Source of the DNA: Pseudonocardia sp. CNS-004
GTDB lineage: Bacteria; Actinomycetota; Actinomycetes; Mycobacteriales; Pseudonocardiaceae
Length of the DNA: 64,000 nt
Assembly: GCA_001942185.1 (NCBI GenBank)
Contig: MKJV01000089.1
Span: forward strand, 20,666-84,665
Reading direction: 5' to 3'
Under the pieces are notes generated by a model. It saw only the letters and a list, made by a program, of their open reading frames with translations, ran no database searches and had not been told where the DNA came from. Of this stretch, positions 18,223-27,118 are shown piece by piece. Made by a program: the position numbers and the translations under genes. Positions within the stretch are counted from its first letter, which is position 1. Each line of letters begins with the position of its first letter.

Positions 18223-19156
18223 GGTTCACTCCTGCGGCTGAGCCGGGCCTGGACGAGGGCGATCAGGATGATCAGCACGAAGAACACGTAGGAGATGGCC
18301 GACGCGTACCCCAGGCGGTAATCGGTGAACCCGGTGTCGTAGATGTACTGCACGATCGGCGTCGCCGACCCGCCCGGCCCCCCGTTGGCCCGGTAGAGGA
18401 TGTAGGCCTGGTCGAACAGCTTGAGCGAGGCCAGCACCTGCAGCACGATCACCAGCCCGGTGGTGCGGTTCAGCAGCGGGAGCGTGATCCCGAACAGCCT
18501 GCGCCATCCGCCGCGCCGTCGATCTCCGCAGCCTCGTACAGCTGAGCCGGGATGGCCTGCAGGGCGGCGAGGTAGAGCAGGAAGTTGAACCCGATCGTCC
18601 ACCAGACGGTGAGCAGGACGACCGACCACAGGCCCACAGCCGGATCGCTGAGCCACCCCACCTCGGGTAGCCCGATCCCCGTCAGCACCGCGTTGATCAA
18701 GCCGTAGTCGCCGGAGAAGAGCCACTGCCAGATGAGCACGACCGTGGCCACCGGCAGCAGGAACGGCGCGAAGTACGCGAAGCGCCAGAACCACTGCCCC
18801 CGCACCCCGGTCTGCACGAGCAGCGCCATCACCAGCGCGATCACGACCAGCGGGATCGTGCTGCCGATCGTGAACAGGACCGTGATGCCCAGCGTGCGCC
18901 AGACCTCGGCGTCGGCGAACAGGCGGACGTAGTTGTCGAGCCCGACGAACCGCGACTCGGCCCGCACCAGGCTGGTGTCGAAGAAGCTCAGGCCGAGGCC
19001 GTAGAGCAGCGGCCACAGCACGAACGCGGCGTAGACCGCCATGAACGGCAGGACGAACCAGATCCCGCCGCGCCCGCCCACGAGGCTCGGCCCTCGCCGC
19101 GGGGCGGTGGGCTGCTCGACGCGACCCGGCGCAGTGACCGTCATCCCGGCGGTCAC
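18219..19156 (-). CDS. Carbohydrate ABC transporter permease (MalF/AraP type), one frameshift
   Basis: The N-terminus IWFVLPFMAVYAAFVLWPLLYGLGLSFFDTSL and the EAA loop QLYEAAEIDGA are MalF-like. A frame break near 18507 separates this from RLFGITLPLLNRTTGLVIVLQVLASLKLFDQAYIL and the final helix. The start is either GTG 19156, overlapping the stop of the binding-protein gene (GTGA), or ATG 19144; coupling favours the former. It is the partner of the following MalG-type permease. Confidence 0.87.
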
Positions 19157-20457
19157 AGCGGGCTCCCCAGAGTGAGCTGGTCGTCGAGCCAGCCGATCAG
19201 GTCGTCGGCCCCCTGCTCGGGCGTGAGCGCCCGCGACGTGACGCCCTGCAGGCTCTGCCCGGCCCGCGCCATCAACGTCGATCCGGATCCGGAGAAGTAG
19301 GCCTCCGGGTCGAACTCCACCACCTGCGCCGCCCCCCGATAGTTGGACACCGGTTTCTCGGCCAGGTACTCGGGGCTGTCGGCCACCGCGGACAGCGCCG
19401 GGATGTGGCCGCCGCCCGCCGCCCAGGCGAGGCTGTTGCGCAGCATCGACACCGCCATGTCGTAGGCGGCGCTGCGCGCCGCCGGATCGACCTGGGCCTG
19501 CGTCGGCAGCACGAAGCTGTGGCTGTCGGCCCGCACGTACGGGGTGTCGCCGAAGAGCGCGGGGAACTGCGTCATCGAGAACGGGATCTCGGCCGTGCGC
19601 GCCGAGGTCACCTCCCACGGGCCCACGAACAGGAACCCGGCCTGCTGGCTCGCGAACGCGGCGGGCGAGGACTGGCCGTCGAGGCTCGGTGAGCAGATGG
19701 TGCCGTCGCACAGGTCGCGCAGGAACGTCATCGCACCGACCATCGCGTCCCGGTCCACATCGGCCGGTCCACCGTCCGGCAGCCGCATCTGCCCGCCGAG
19801 CTGGCGGTACGCCGACCAGAACGGCATCCAGATGTGCGCTTCGTGGAGCGAGCCGAGCGCGATACCGATGGCACCGGTGACCTCGGCCGCCCGCCGCCCC
19901 GCATCGAGCATCTGCTCCGCACCGTGGATCGGTGCCAGCGTGCCGTCCGGGGCGAGCAGCCCGGCCTTCTCGCAGATGTCGGTGTTGTAATAGAGGACGA
20001 GCGGGTGGGTGTCGAGCGGCAGTGCCATCAGCCGGCCGTCGACCAGCACCCGGTCCAGGACGGGCTGCGGGAACTCGTCCAGCGAGACGCCGCGCGCGGC
20101 GAGCTCGTCGAGGTCCCACTCGTCGAGCAGGTCCCGGCCGAACGTCGACAGCCGGGACCCGTGCATCGTGGCGAGGTCCGGCGCCCGGCCACCGGCACAG
20201 GCCATCGCGAGCTTGGTGTAGTACGGCGGGCCCCACATCAGCGTGGTGGCCGTGACGCGGACGTTCGGCGCCTCCGCCCGGAAGCGGTTGACGAGCTCCA
20301 CCATGAGCTTGCCGTCGCTGCCTCCGAAGAAGTTCCAGTACGCCAGATCGACCGCGCCCCCCGAGCCTCGCACACACGAGGACAGGAGGGCGGCGCCACC
20401 GGCGGTTGCCGTCGCGCGCAGCAGCGTGCGGCGCGAGAGGCGGTGCGAGGTCGTCAT
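19153..20457 (-). CDS. Sugar ABC transporter substrate-binding lipoprotein, Tat-type signal
   Basis: The 434-residue protein starts MTTSHRLSRRTLLRATATAGGAALLSSC, a twin-arginine signal (SRRTLLR) ending in a lipobox Cys near residue 27. VDLAYWNFFGGSDGKLMVELVNRFRAEAPNVRV opens a family-1 solute-binding fold, and PLDTHPLVLYYNTDICEKAGL and FLFVGPWEV are typical ligand-cleft stretches. ATG 20457 is chosen because the signal follows directly; a longer open frame upstream runs through the divergent LacI gene. It binds the oligosaccharide hydrolysed by the GH51 enzyme of the same operon. Confidence 0.9.
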   Translation of the reverse strand: MTTSHRLSRRTLLRATATAGGAALLSSCVRGSGGAVDLAYWNFFGGSDGKLMVELVNRFRAEAPNVRVTATTLMWGPPYYTKLAMACAGGRAPDLATMHGSRLSTFGRDLLDEWDLDELAARGVSLDEFPQPVLDRVLVDGRLMALPLDTHPLVLYYNTDICEKAGLLAPDGTLAPIHGAEQMLDAGRRAAEVTGAIGIALGSLHEAHIWMPFWSAYRQLGGQMRLPDGGPADVDRDAMVGAMTFLRDLCDGTICSPSLDGQSSPAAFASQQAGFLFVGPWEVTSARTAEIPFSMTQFPALFGDTPYVRADSHSFVLPTQAQVDPAARSAAYDMAVSMLRNSLAWAAGGGHIPALSAVADSPEYLAEKPVSNYRGAAQVVEFDPEAYFSGSGSTLMARAGQSLQGVTSRALTPEQGADDLIGWLDDQLTLGSPL

Positions 20458-20469
20458 CGACCACTCCCC

Positions 20470-20485
20470 TTTACATCGTGGTAAA
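20470..20485. promoter_or_regulatory. LacI-type operator
   Basis: TTTAC-ATCGTG-GTAAA is a 16-bp palindrome 12 bases before the binding-protein start and 45 bases before the divergent LacI start. It is the best candidate site for the adjacent regulator. Confidence 0.55.
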
Positions 20486-20529
20486 ACCCTGGCCGGAAGG
20501 CGCTTGCCTGTCAAGGGGAGACTGGAGAC

Positions 20530-21542
20530 GTGGGGACCGAACGACGGCCGGTGACGATGCGCGACGTGGCGATCGCCGCGGGGGTGTCGCCGAAGACCGT
20601 GTCCAACGTCGTGAACGACTACGTGCACGTCCGGCCCGAGACCCGCGCCCTCGTCCGGCGCTACGTCGACGAGCTCGGCTACCGGCCGCAGGCCGTCGGC
20701 CGACAGCTGCGGCGCGGCCGCACCGGCGCGATCGCGCTGGCCGTACCCCACATCGACGTGCCCTACTTCGCCGACCTGGCGGCACTGCTCGTGAGCGCGG
20801 CCCGCGAGCACGGACTCACCGTCGTCGTCGAGCAGACCGACGGCGACATCGAACGCGAGCGCGAGGTGGCGGCCGGCTTCCCCGTCCGGTTCGCCGACGC
20901 GCTGATCTTCAGCCCGCTGTCGATGTCACCCTCCGAGCTGGAGGCGCCGCGCCACGACACCCCGATGGTGCTGATCGGCGAGCACGGCGGTGCGGCCGCG
21001 GTCGACCGCGTGAACATCGCCAGCGTCGACATCGGCGCCGCGGCCACCACCCGCCTCGCGGCGTCGGGCAGGCGGCGCATCGCGATGGTCGGGTACAAGC
21101 GCGCCCGGCCGCTGCCGGTCATGCAGCAGCGGTTGCTCGGCTACACGCAGGCGCTGCGCGCGGCCGGGCTGCCCGTCGACCGCGCACTGATCCGCGACGT
21201 GTCCGGGTGGAACCGCCAGGCCGGCGCCGACGCCGTCGACGCGCTGCTCGCCGAGCACCCGGACGTCGACGCCGTGTTCGCGGCCAACGACGTGCTCGCC
21301 ATCGGCGCGCTCAGCGCCCTGCACCGCCACGGCCGCCGGGTGCCGACGACGTGGCCCTCGTCGGGGTCGACGACGTGCCGGAGTCCCGCTTCACCACCCC
21401 CGCGCTCACCAGCGTCGCGATCGACAGGGCGTTCGTGGTCGAGTCGGCGCTGGAACTGGTCACCTCCCGGCTGGCCGACCCGGACCTCCCGCCCCGAAAC
21501 CTCACGACCCCCCACCGGCTGGTGGTGCGGGAGAGCGGGTGA
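20530..21542 (+). CDS. LacI-family transcriptional regulator of the arabinofuranosidase operon, one frameshift
   Basis: The DNA-binding domain is clear: VTMRDVAIAAGVSPKTVSNVVNDYVHVRPETRALVRRYVDELGYRPQAVGRQLRRGRTGAIAL. The effector domain ends ALVGVDDVPESRFTTPALTSVAIDRAFV...RNLTTPHRLVVRESG after a frame change near 21345. The start is GTG 20530. It is divergent from the sugar ABC/GH51 operon with a TTTAC-N6-GTAAA operator between them, which fits a local repressor released by an arabinose-containing sugar. Confidence 0.9.
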
Positions 21543-21699
21543 TCGGACGAGGCCCGGCCACACACGCCGATTCGGCCACGCAACTCGTCTCTGCCGGCGC
21601 TCCCCGTCGACGAGTAGCGCGAGCGACCAACGGGTGCACGAGCGGAGACGGGGTGCGGCTGGGATTCGACCCGGGGAGGTCGCGACTTCGTCGCCGTTC

Positions 21700-21755
21700 T
21701 CAACCAGAAGGTTGACAACGGTCAACCTGGCGGCTTTACTCAACCTCGTGGTTGA
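21700..21755. promoter_or_regulatory. Cluster of three interlocking ArsR-type operators
   Basis: TCAACC-AGAA-GGTTGA (21700-21715), GGTTGA-CAACGG-TCAACC (21710-21727) and TCAACC-TCGT-GGTTGA (21740-21755) are perfect-arm palindromes built from the same half site. The last one covers the GTG start codon of the downstream ArsR gene (21748). This strongly suggests autorepression of the operon. Confidence 0.7.
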
Positions 21756-22143
21756 GGAGAGCGATCGGCTGTCACGGCTCTTCGCGGCGCTCGCCGATCC
21801 CACGCGGCGGGACATCGTCGCCCGGTTGGCGTCGGGCGACGCCACCGTGGGCGAGCTGGCGCAGCCGTACGGCATCTCGATGCAGGCCGTCTCCAAGCAC
21901 CTCAAGGTGCTCGAGGAGGCGAGACTCGTGCGGCGCAGTCGCGACGCGCAGCGGCGGCCGGTCCACCTCGAGGCGGAGGTCTTCGACCTCATGACGAAGT
22001 GGCTCGAGCGTTACCGGCGGCAGGCCGAGGAGCGCTACCGCCGGTTGGACGCGGTGCTCGCCCGGATGGACGACGACGGCAGAGCCGAACGCGGGCGCAC
22101 CGAAGCAGACGACACCGAACCCGAACGAGGAGCTGCAGGATGA
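21748..22143 (+). CDS. ArsR-family winged-helix regulator
   Basis: The protein has about 131 residues. LSRLFAALADPTRRDIVARLASGDATVGELAQPYGISMQAVSKHLKVLEEARLVRRSRDAQRRPVHLEAEVFDLMTKWLERYRR is the standard ArsR domain found in regulators of SRPBCC (AHSA1) proteins. No metal-binding Cys motif is seen, so it is not an arsenic or cadmium sensor. GTG 21748 is chosen because it begins the domain. The gene runs into the AHSA1 gene with an ATGA overlap. Confidence 0.9.
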   Translation: MVEESDRLSRLFAALADPTRRDIVARLASGDATVGELAQPYGISMQAVSKHLKVLEEARLVRRSRDAQRRPVHLEAEVFDLMTKWLERYRRQAEERYRRLDAVLARMDDDGRAERGRTEADDTEPERGAAG

Positions 22144-22631
22144 GCACCACCACCGAGCACGAGACCCGGATCGAGGCCGACCCCGAGCTGCCGACGGTGC
22201 TGATCGTCCGCGAGTTCGACGCCCCGGCCGAGAAGGTCTTCCGCGCCCACGTCGACCCGAAGTGGGTCGCGCAGTGGATGGGGCCGCGGTCGATCGACAT
22301 GGACATCCAGGTCTGGGACATCCGGACCGGCGGCGAGTACCGCTACACCGCCCTGCGCGACGGCGCGGAGATCGCCCACTTCTACGGGTCGATCCACCGT
22401 GTGGAGGAGAACGCGAAGATCGTGCAGACGTTCGGGTTCGAGGAACAGCCCGACGCGGTCGCGCTCGAGACGCTGACCCTCACCGACATCGGCGGCGGCC
22501 GCACCCGGCTCGAGGCGTTGTCGCTGGTGTACTCGATGCAGGACCGCGACGCCATGCTCGCCAGCGGGATGGACGTCGGCGTCAGGGAAGGCTACGAGAA
22601 GCTCGACGAGCTGCTTGCGGCCGAGTCGTGA
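22140..22631 (+). CDS. SRPBCC/AHSA1-domain protein
   Basis: The 163-residue protein starts MSTTTEHETRIEADPELPTVLIVREFDAPAEKVFRAHVDPKWVAQWMGPRSIDMDIQVWDIRTGGEYRYTA and ends with GVREGYEKLDELLA. This is the AHSA1-like helix-grip fold that binds hydrophobic ligands. It overlaps the ArsR gene (ATGA) and the next gene (GTGA). ArsR-AHSA1 pairs are common in actinobacteria; the ligand is generally unknown. Confidence 0.9.
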   Translation: MSTTTEHETRIEADPELPTVLIVREFDAPAEKVFRAHVDPKWVAQWMGPRSIDMDIQVWDIRTGGEYRYTALRDGAEIAHFYGSIHRVEENAKIVQTFGFEEQPDAVALETLTLTDIGGGRTRLEALSLVYSMQDRDAMLASGMDVGVREGYEKLDELLAAES

Positions 22632-23215
22632 GTGCGCTGAGCGACCTGACTCCCGCCGAAGAACACCGGTACGTCGCCGGCCGGTTCCTCGACGTGGCGC
22701 GGCGGGCCACCGCGCAGCAGTGGGACGCGCCGGCGCCGGTCAGCGGGTGGACCGCCCGCGACGTGGTCGGGCATCTCGTCGAGTGGTTCCCGGCGTTCCT
22801 GGCCTCGGGAGCCGGCGTGGTGCTGCCGGAGGTGCCCTCGGTCGAGGAGGACCCGGTCGCCGCCTGGACCGCGCGGGCCGGTGACGTGCAGCACCTGATC
22901 GAGGACCCGGGTGAGCGGGTGTTGGAGAACCCGCACATCGGCACGATCCCGCTCGCCGAGGCGATCGACCGGTTCTACAGCGCCGACATCTTCATGCACA
23001 CCTGGGACCTGGCCCGCGCGCTGGGACAGGAGCCCGCCCTCGACCCCGCCCGGTGTGACGCGTTGGTCGCGGGGGCGCAGGAGCACGAGGAGGCGATGCG
23101 CGCCAGCGGTCAGTACGGGCCGCGGGTCGACGTGCCGGCCGACGCCCCGGCACAGGATCGGATGGTCGGCTTCATCGGCCGAGATCCCTACTGGCGACCG
23201 TCCCGGGAGCGGTGA
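22628..23215 (+). CDS. DinB-like/mycothiol-dependent maleylpyruvate isomerase-domain protein (TIGR03086-like)
   Basis: The 195-residue protein contains SGWTARDVVGHLVEWFPAFLASGAG and DIFMHTWDLARALGQ, the two histidine motifs of the DinB-like four-helix bundle used by mycothiol-dependent transferases. It has no signal peptide. The GTG at 22628 overlaps the upstream stop. It forms an operon with ArsR and AHSA1 proteins and may transfer mycothiol or a similar thiol to a toxic ligand sensed by the operon; that role is inferred. Confidence 0.8.
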   Translation: MSALSDLTPAEEHRYVAGRFLDVARRATAQQWDAPAPVSGWTARDVVGHLVEWFPAFLASGAGVVLPEVPSVEEDPVAAWTARAGDVQHLIEDPGERVLENPHIGTIPLAEAIDRFYSADIFMHTWDLARALGQEPALDPARCDALVAGAQEHEEAMRASGQYGPRVDVPADAPAQDRMVGFIGRDPYWRPSRER

Positions 23216-23294
23216 GGACGCGGACCACCCGCACCCGAGCAGCACACCAGCGCGGCCCGTCCGACCCCGATGTACGGCTCGACCAGAGGCCGGC

Positions 23295-24433
23295 TCAGAT
23301 TCCCACCAGCACGGCCGCGAGCAGGGCGGCGCGCTCGGCGAGTGACGCGATCTCGATCCGCTCGTCGGGGGCGTGGGCGCCTGCGCCCAGCGGGCCGAAG
23401 CCGTCCAGCGTCGGGATGCCTGCGGCGCCCGCGGTGTTCGTGTCCGCGCCGCCGGCAGCGGGACGGCCGGTGACCTGCTGCCCCACGGTGGCACCTGCCG
23501 CCGCCACCCGGGCGATCAGGTCGTCGTCCACGTCCGACCAGGCCGGGCGGCTGGTGAGCGTTCGCACGGTCACCTCGGCGCCCTCGCGCACGGCGGTGAG
23601 CCCCCCGAGCGCACCCAGCACGCGGTCCTGGGTGGCGGTGTCGGTGAACCGCAGCCCGACGTCGGCGCTCGCGCGTCCGGCACGACGTTCGTCCGCCCTC
23701 CCCCAGCGACGGTGCCGACGTTGCAGAGCACCGTGGGCTCGGCGGCCATGATCTCCCGGACGGCGAACAGCTGGTCCACCAGCTCGTCGACGGCGGAGAC
23801 GCCCGACTCCGGGTCGAGCGCGGCGTGCGCGGCCCGGCCCGCGACCTCGATCCGCACCCGCGTGCTGCCCAGCCGCGCGGACTTCAGTGCACCGCCCGGG
23901 TGCGGCGACTCGAGGCCGAGCACCGCGACGGCGCCCGCCATCTGCTCCTCGACGAGCGGGCGGGCCGTGGGGCTGCCGACCTCCTCGTCGGCGACCACGA
24001 CGAGGCGCACCGGCCGCGCGGGCGCCGCACCGCTGCGGCGCAGCACCTCGAACGCCAGCTCCGCGACGACCAGCCCGCCCTTCATGTCGTAGACACCCGG
24101 GCCGCGCAGCACGCCATCCTCCGCCGCGACCGGCATCGACCCGAGGGTTCCGGTCGGCCACACCGTGTCGTGGTGGCCGAGCAGCAGCACGTGCGGTGCG
24201 TCGCCATCGCCGGCTCCGCCGCCCCAGCGCGCCACCAGGTGGTCGCCGGTCTCGTGCGGAACGCGTTCGGTGCGGGCGCCGAGCTCGCGGTAGCGCACCT
24301 GGAGCACGTCGGCCAGTGCGTCGAGCGCGGCGGCGGCACCGGTGGGCGTCTCCTGCCGGGCGTAGCCGACCAGGCGCTCCACCGCGTCGTCCGCGAGTGC
24401 GGCCGCGGCGCCGAGGAAGTCCGTCTCTACCAT
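23295..24433 (-). CDS. M20-family metallopeptidase / N-acyl-amino-acid deacylase (one frameshift)
   Basis: The zinc ligands of M20 enzymes are visible: HVLLLGHHDTVW (His, Asp), GVYDMKGGLVVAELA (bridging Asp) and LVVVADEEVGSPTARPLVEE (general-base Glu and ligand Glu). The lid domain (RLGSTRVRIEVAGRAAHAALDPESGVSAVDELV) is intact. The frame changes near 23690, and the end SDVDDDLIARVAAAGATVGQQV to AALLAAVLVGI is in another frame. It lies divergent from a GNAT gene followed by an N-acylamino-acid racemase. That context fits hydrolysis of N-acyl-L-amino acids made from D-amino acids. A carboxypeptidase G2-like role is the alternative. Confidence 0.85.
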
Positions 24434-24441
24434 GGATACGG

Positions 24442-24493
24442 ACTATATCTTCGCAGCGCTTCTGTTGACAGCCTGCAACTACGAAGGTATGAC
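24442..24493. promoter_or_regulatory. Divergent promoter region
   Basis: On the plus strand TTGACA (24465-24470) and TATGAC (24488-24493) are separated by 17 bases, a good sigma-70-type promoter for the GNAT gene starting at 24532. On the minus strand TATAGT (24447-24442) lies 8 bases before the ATG of the M20 gene (24433), which would give a nearly leaderless transcript. Confidence 0.5.
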
Positions 24494-24531
24494 CTACCCA
24501 CATACATCGCGTATCACTGTTGGGAGCAGCA

Positions 24532-25293
24532 ATGTCGGGGATCCAGACCCGGCCACTCACCACCACCGCGGAGCGGCTCGCCGCCGTCCGCCTCTACCGG
24601 GTGGTGTTCGGCCTGCCCGGCGACGACCCGGCGTTCACGCCGAAGCTGCTCTCCGCGCTGCAGCACACGGGAGGGTCGGCCGTCGGCGCGTTCGACGACG
24701 ACCGCCTCGTCGGCTTCGCCTACGGGTTCGTGGGCCTCGACGCCGGCACGCCGTATCACTACTCGCAGACGGCGGCGGTCGACCCGGCCGCGCAGGGCCG
24801 CGGGGTGGGGCGGCAGCTCAAGCGGGCCCAGGCGGAGGTGGCCCGGCGCTCCGGGGTCCGCACGATGCGGTGGGCGTACGACCCGCTGCAGGCCCGCAAC
24901 GCCCACTTCAACCTCGACGTGCTCGGCGCCGCGGGCCGCTGGTTCCACCGCGATCTCTACGACATGGAGGACCACAACGGTCGCACCGACCGGGTCGTCG
25001 TCGAGTGGGCGCTCGACGATCGGCCGCCCGCCGCCGTGCCGCCCCTGCCGCGCGGTGTCCCGGAGTGGGGCGAGGTCCGCCGGGACGGCGAGGTCACCTG
25101 GCTCGCGGTGCCGGCCCGCGCCGAAGAGCTGCGGAACATGAAGCCGGGTGATGCGCTCGAGCTGCGCGACCGCGTCGCCGACGCGCTCGCCGAGCTGCTC
25201 GGCTCCCGCATAGTGCTGCGGTCGTGCCGGCGGGCCGACGACCGCACCGCGCTGTACTGCATCGGGGCGCAGCCCGGCGTGGCGGCGCCGTGA
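24532..25293 (+). CDS. GNAT-family N-acyltransferase (COG3375-like), candidate D-amino-acid N-acyltransferase
   Basis: The 253-residue protein has the GNAT core: AVGAFDDDRLVGFAYGFVGLDAG, then the acetyl-CoA loop SQTAAVDPAAQGRGVGRQLKRAQAEVARRSGVRTMRWAYDPLQARNAHFNLDVLGAAGRWF. The Q/RxxGxG/A motif is QGRGVG. Large GNATs of this branch are found beside N-succinylamino-acid racemases, where they acylate D-amino acids with succinyl-CoA. The ATG at 24532 follows GGGAG. It overlaps the SIS gene by GTGA, in one operon with the racemase, so the same role is inferred. Confidence 0.82.
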   Translation: MSGIQTRPLTTTAERLAAVRLYRVVFGLPGDDPAFTPKLLSALQHTGGSAVGAFDDDRLVGFAYGFVGLDAGTPYHYSQTAAVDPAAQGRGVGRQLKRAQAEVARRSGVRTMRWAYDPLQARNAHFNLDVLGAAGRWFHRDLYDMEDHNGRTDRVVVEWALDDRPPAAVPPLPRGVPEWGEVRRDGEVTWLAVPARAEELRNMKPGDALELRDRVADALAELLGSRIVLRSCRRADDRTALYCIGAQPGVAAP

Positions 25294-25935
25294 CCACCGG
25301 CAACCGGGAGCTCAGCACCCCCGACGAGCGCTACGGCGCCCGCCTGCAGCGCCGCTCCACCGCCACCGCCCTGCTGCAGCAGGTGGTCGCCCAGGAGACC
25401 GCGAACCTCGCCACCACCCTGGAACGCCTGCAGGCCGACGGCTCGCTGGAACAGGCCGCGCGCCGGATCGTCGCGGCCAAGCGCCGGTTCGTCGCAGGCG
25501 GCTCCAAGTCGTGGTCGTACGCGTCGCTGCTGGCCACCGACCTGTCGGCCAGCATGGCCAACGTCACGCTGATCGACGGCACGGTCGTGCGCGCTGTCGA
25601 CGTGCTCTCCGACGTGCGGCCCGGCGACGTGCTCGTCGCGTTCTCGCTGCGCCGTTACGCGCGTTCCACGATCGCGGCGGCCGAGGAGTTCGCGGCCGCG
25701 GGCGGCACGGTCGTCGGGGTCACCGACGATCCGGACAGTGCGGTGGCGCGGGTCGCGGACGTCGCGGTCGTGGTGAGCACCGACAGCGCGTCCTACGCCG
25801 ACTCGCCGACGGCCGTCGCCGCGGTCGTGCACATCCTCGCCACGCTCGCCGCGGCCAGCGCGAGGCGCCCGGCGGCGGCTCGCGCGCCGCGACGTGATCA
25901 CTGCGCGGCTCGGCGTCTACGCGGACGGAGACTGA
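25290..25935 (+). CDS. SIS-domain protein, RpiR-like without the DNA-binding domain (one frameshift)
   Basis: The ~214-residue protein has the RpiR-type connector and SIS fold: QETANLATTLERLQADGSLEQAARRIVAAKRRFVAGGSKSWSYASLLATDLS, then RPGDVLVAFSLRRYARSTIAAAEEFAAAGGTVVGVTDDPDSAVARVADVAVVV. The N-terminal helix-turn-helix of RpiR/MurR regulators is missing: only about 30 residues precede the connector. Near 25885 the frame changes, with the end RDVITARLGVYADGD in the next frame. It may be an effector-sensing partner or an isomerase. It is coupled to the GNAT gene and followed by the racemase. Confidence 0.75.
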
Positions 25936-25938
25936 CAC

Positions 25939-27102
25939 GTGCGGATCGACAGGATCGAGCTGCTGCAGGTGCGGCTGCCGCTGGTGCACGAGTTCGAGAC
26001 CAGCTCGCACCGCAAGTCCTACCTGGAGCACGTGCTCGTGCGCGTCGAGGACGCGGACGGCGCGGTGGGGTGGGGCGAGATCGCGTCGCCGTCTGGGCCG
26101 TTCTACACGGCCGAGACCGTCGAGACGTGCTGGTCGGTCGGGTCGGCGTACCTGGCGCCCGCGCTGCTGGGCGCTTCGTGGGAGCACCCCGGCGAGGCTC
26201 CCGGCGTGTGGGCGAAGGTGCGCGGCAACGAGTTCGCCAAGGCCGGGTTCGACGCGGCCTGCTGGGCACTGTGGTCGGCGGCGCGGGGCGTGCCGCTGGC
26301 CGGGGCGCTCGGCGGGGAGCGGCGCACCGTCGTCGCGGGCGTGAGCCTCGGCATCGAACCGACGGTGGGCGCGCTGGTCGAGCAGGTGGCGCGGCAGGTC
26401 GAGGCGGGCTACCCGCGGGTGAAGCTCAAGATCGCGCCCGGCTGGGACGTCGAGCCCGTCACCGCCGTGCGCGCCGCGTTCCCCGACCTGGACCTGCACG
26501 TCGACGCGAACGGCGCGTACACCGAGGACGAGGAGCACCTCAGCGCCCTGCGCGCCCTCGACACCGCCCGGCTGACCATGATCGAGCAGCCGTTCGCGCC
26601 CCGCGACCTCATGGCCGCCGCCCGCCTGCAGGCCACGGTCGACACCCCGATCTGCCTCGACGAGTCGATCGTCGACGGGCACGACCTGGAGACCGCGCTC
26701 GCCGTGGGTGCGTGCCGGGTGCTGAACATCAAGGTCTCGCGGATGGGCGGGCTCACCGCGGCCGTCGCCGCCCACGACCTGGCCCGCGAGCACGACATCC
26801 CCGTCTGGTGCGGCGGGATGCACGAGTTCGGCGTCGGCCGCGCCGCCAACGTCGCGCTCTCCAGCCTGCCCGGGTTCGTCCTCCCGTCGGACGTCTCCGG
26901 TTCGGACAAGTACTACGCGCGCGACGTGGTGACCCCACCGATCCGCGCCGACCACGGCACCGTCGCCGTGCCGTGGGACACCCCCGGCCTCGGGCACGAC
27001 GTCGACGAGGAGTTCGTGCGGGCGAATGCCACCCGCACCCACAGCGCGCGGGCCGGGGCCTTGAAGGCCCGCGTGCACGCCGGAGCGAAGCGGAGGCCAT
27101 GA
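25939..27102 (+). CDS. N-acylamino-acid racemase / o-succinylbenzoate synthase family (enolase superfamily)
   Basis: The 387-residue protein has the catalytic set of the MLE/NSAR-OSBS branch: KLKIAP (Lys162, Lys164), DLHVDAN (Asp189), TMIEQP (Glu216), CLDES (Asp241) and LNIKVSR (Lys265). The 20s-loop region HEFETSSHRKSYLEHVLVRVE and the C-terminal DVSGSDKYYARDVVTPPI are as in Amycolatopsis N-acylamino-acid racemases. GTG 25939 is preceded by GGAG. No menaquinone genes are nearby, but M20, GNAT and D-aminoacylase genes are. This supports racemisation of N-acyl-D to N-acyl-L amino acids rather than o-succinylbenzoate synthesis. Confidence 0.88.
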   Translation: MRIDRIELLQVRLPLVHEFETSSHRKSYLEHVLVRVEDADGAVGWGEIASPSGPFYTAETVETCWSVGSAYLAPALLGASWEHPGEAPGVWAKVRGNEFAKAGFDAACWALWSAARGVPLAGALGGERRTVVAGVSLGIEPTVGALVEQVARQVEAGYPRVKLKIAPGWDVEPVTAVRAAFPDLDLHVDANGAYTEDEEHLSALRALDTARLTMIEQPFAPRDLMAAARLQATVDTPICLDESIVDGHDLETALAVGACRVLNIKVSRMGGLTAAVAAHDLAREHDIPVWCGGMHEFGVGRAANVALSSLPGFVLPSDVSGSDKYYARDVVTPPIRADHGTVAVPWDTPGLGHDVDEEFVRANATRTHSARAGALKARVHAGAKRRP

Positions 27103-27118
27103 ACACAGTGGGGACCCG

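Noticed and set aside
20458..20811. N-terminal extension of the sugar-binding protein upstream of 20457
   Set aside because: It overlaps the divergent LacI gene and the Tat signal begins at 20457.
25939..27102. menC (o-succinylbenzoate synthase of menaquinone synthesis)
   Set aside because: No other men gene is present; GNAT, M20 and D-aminoacylase neighbours favour N-acylamino-acid racemase.
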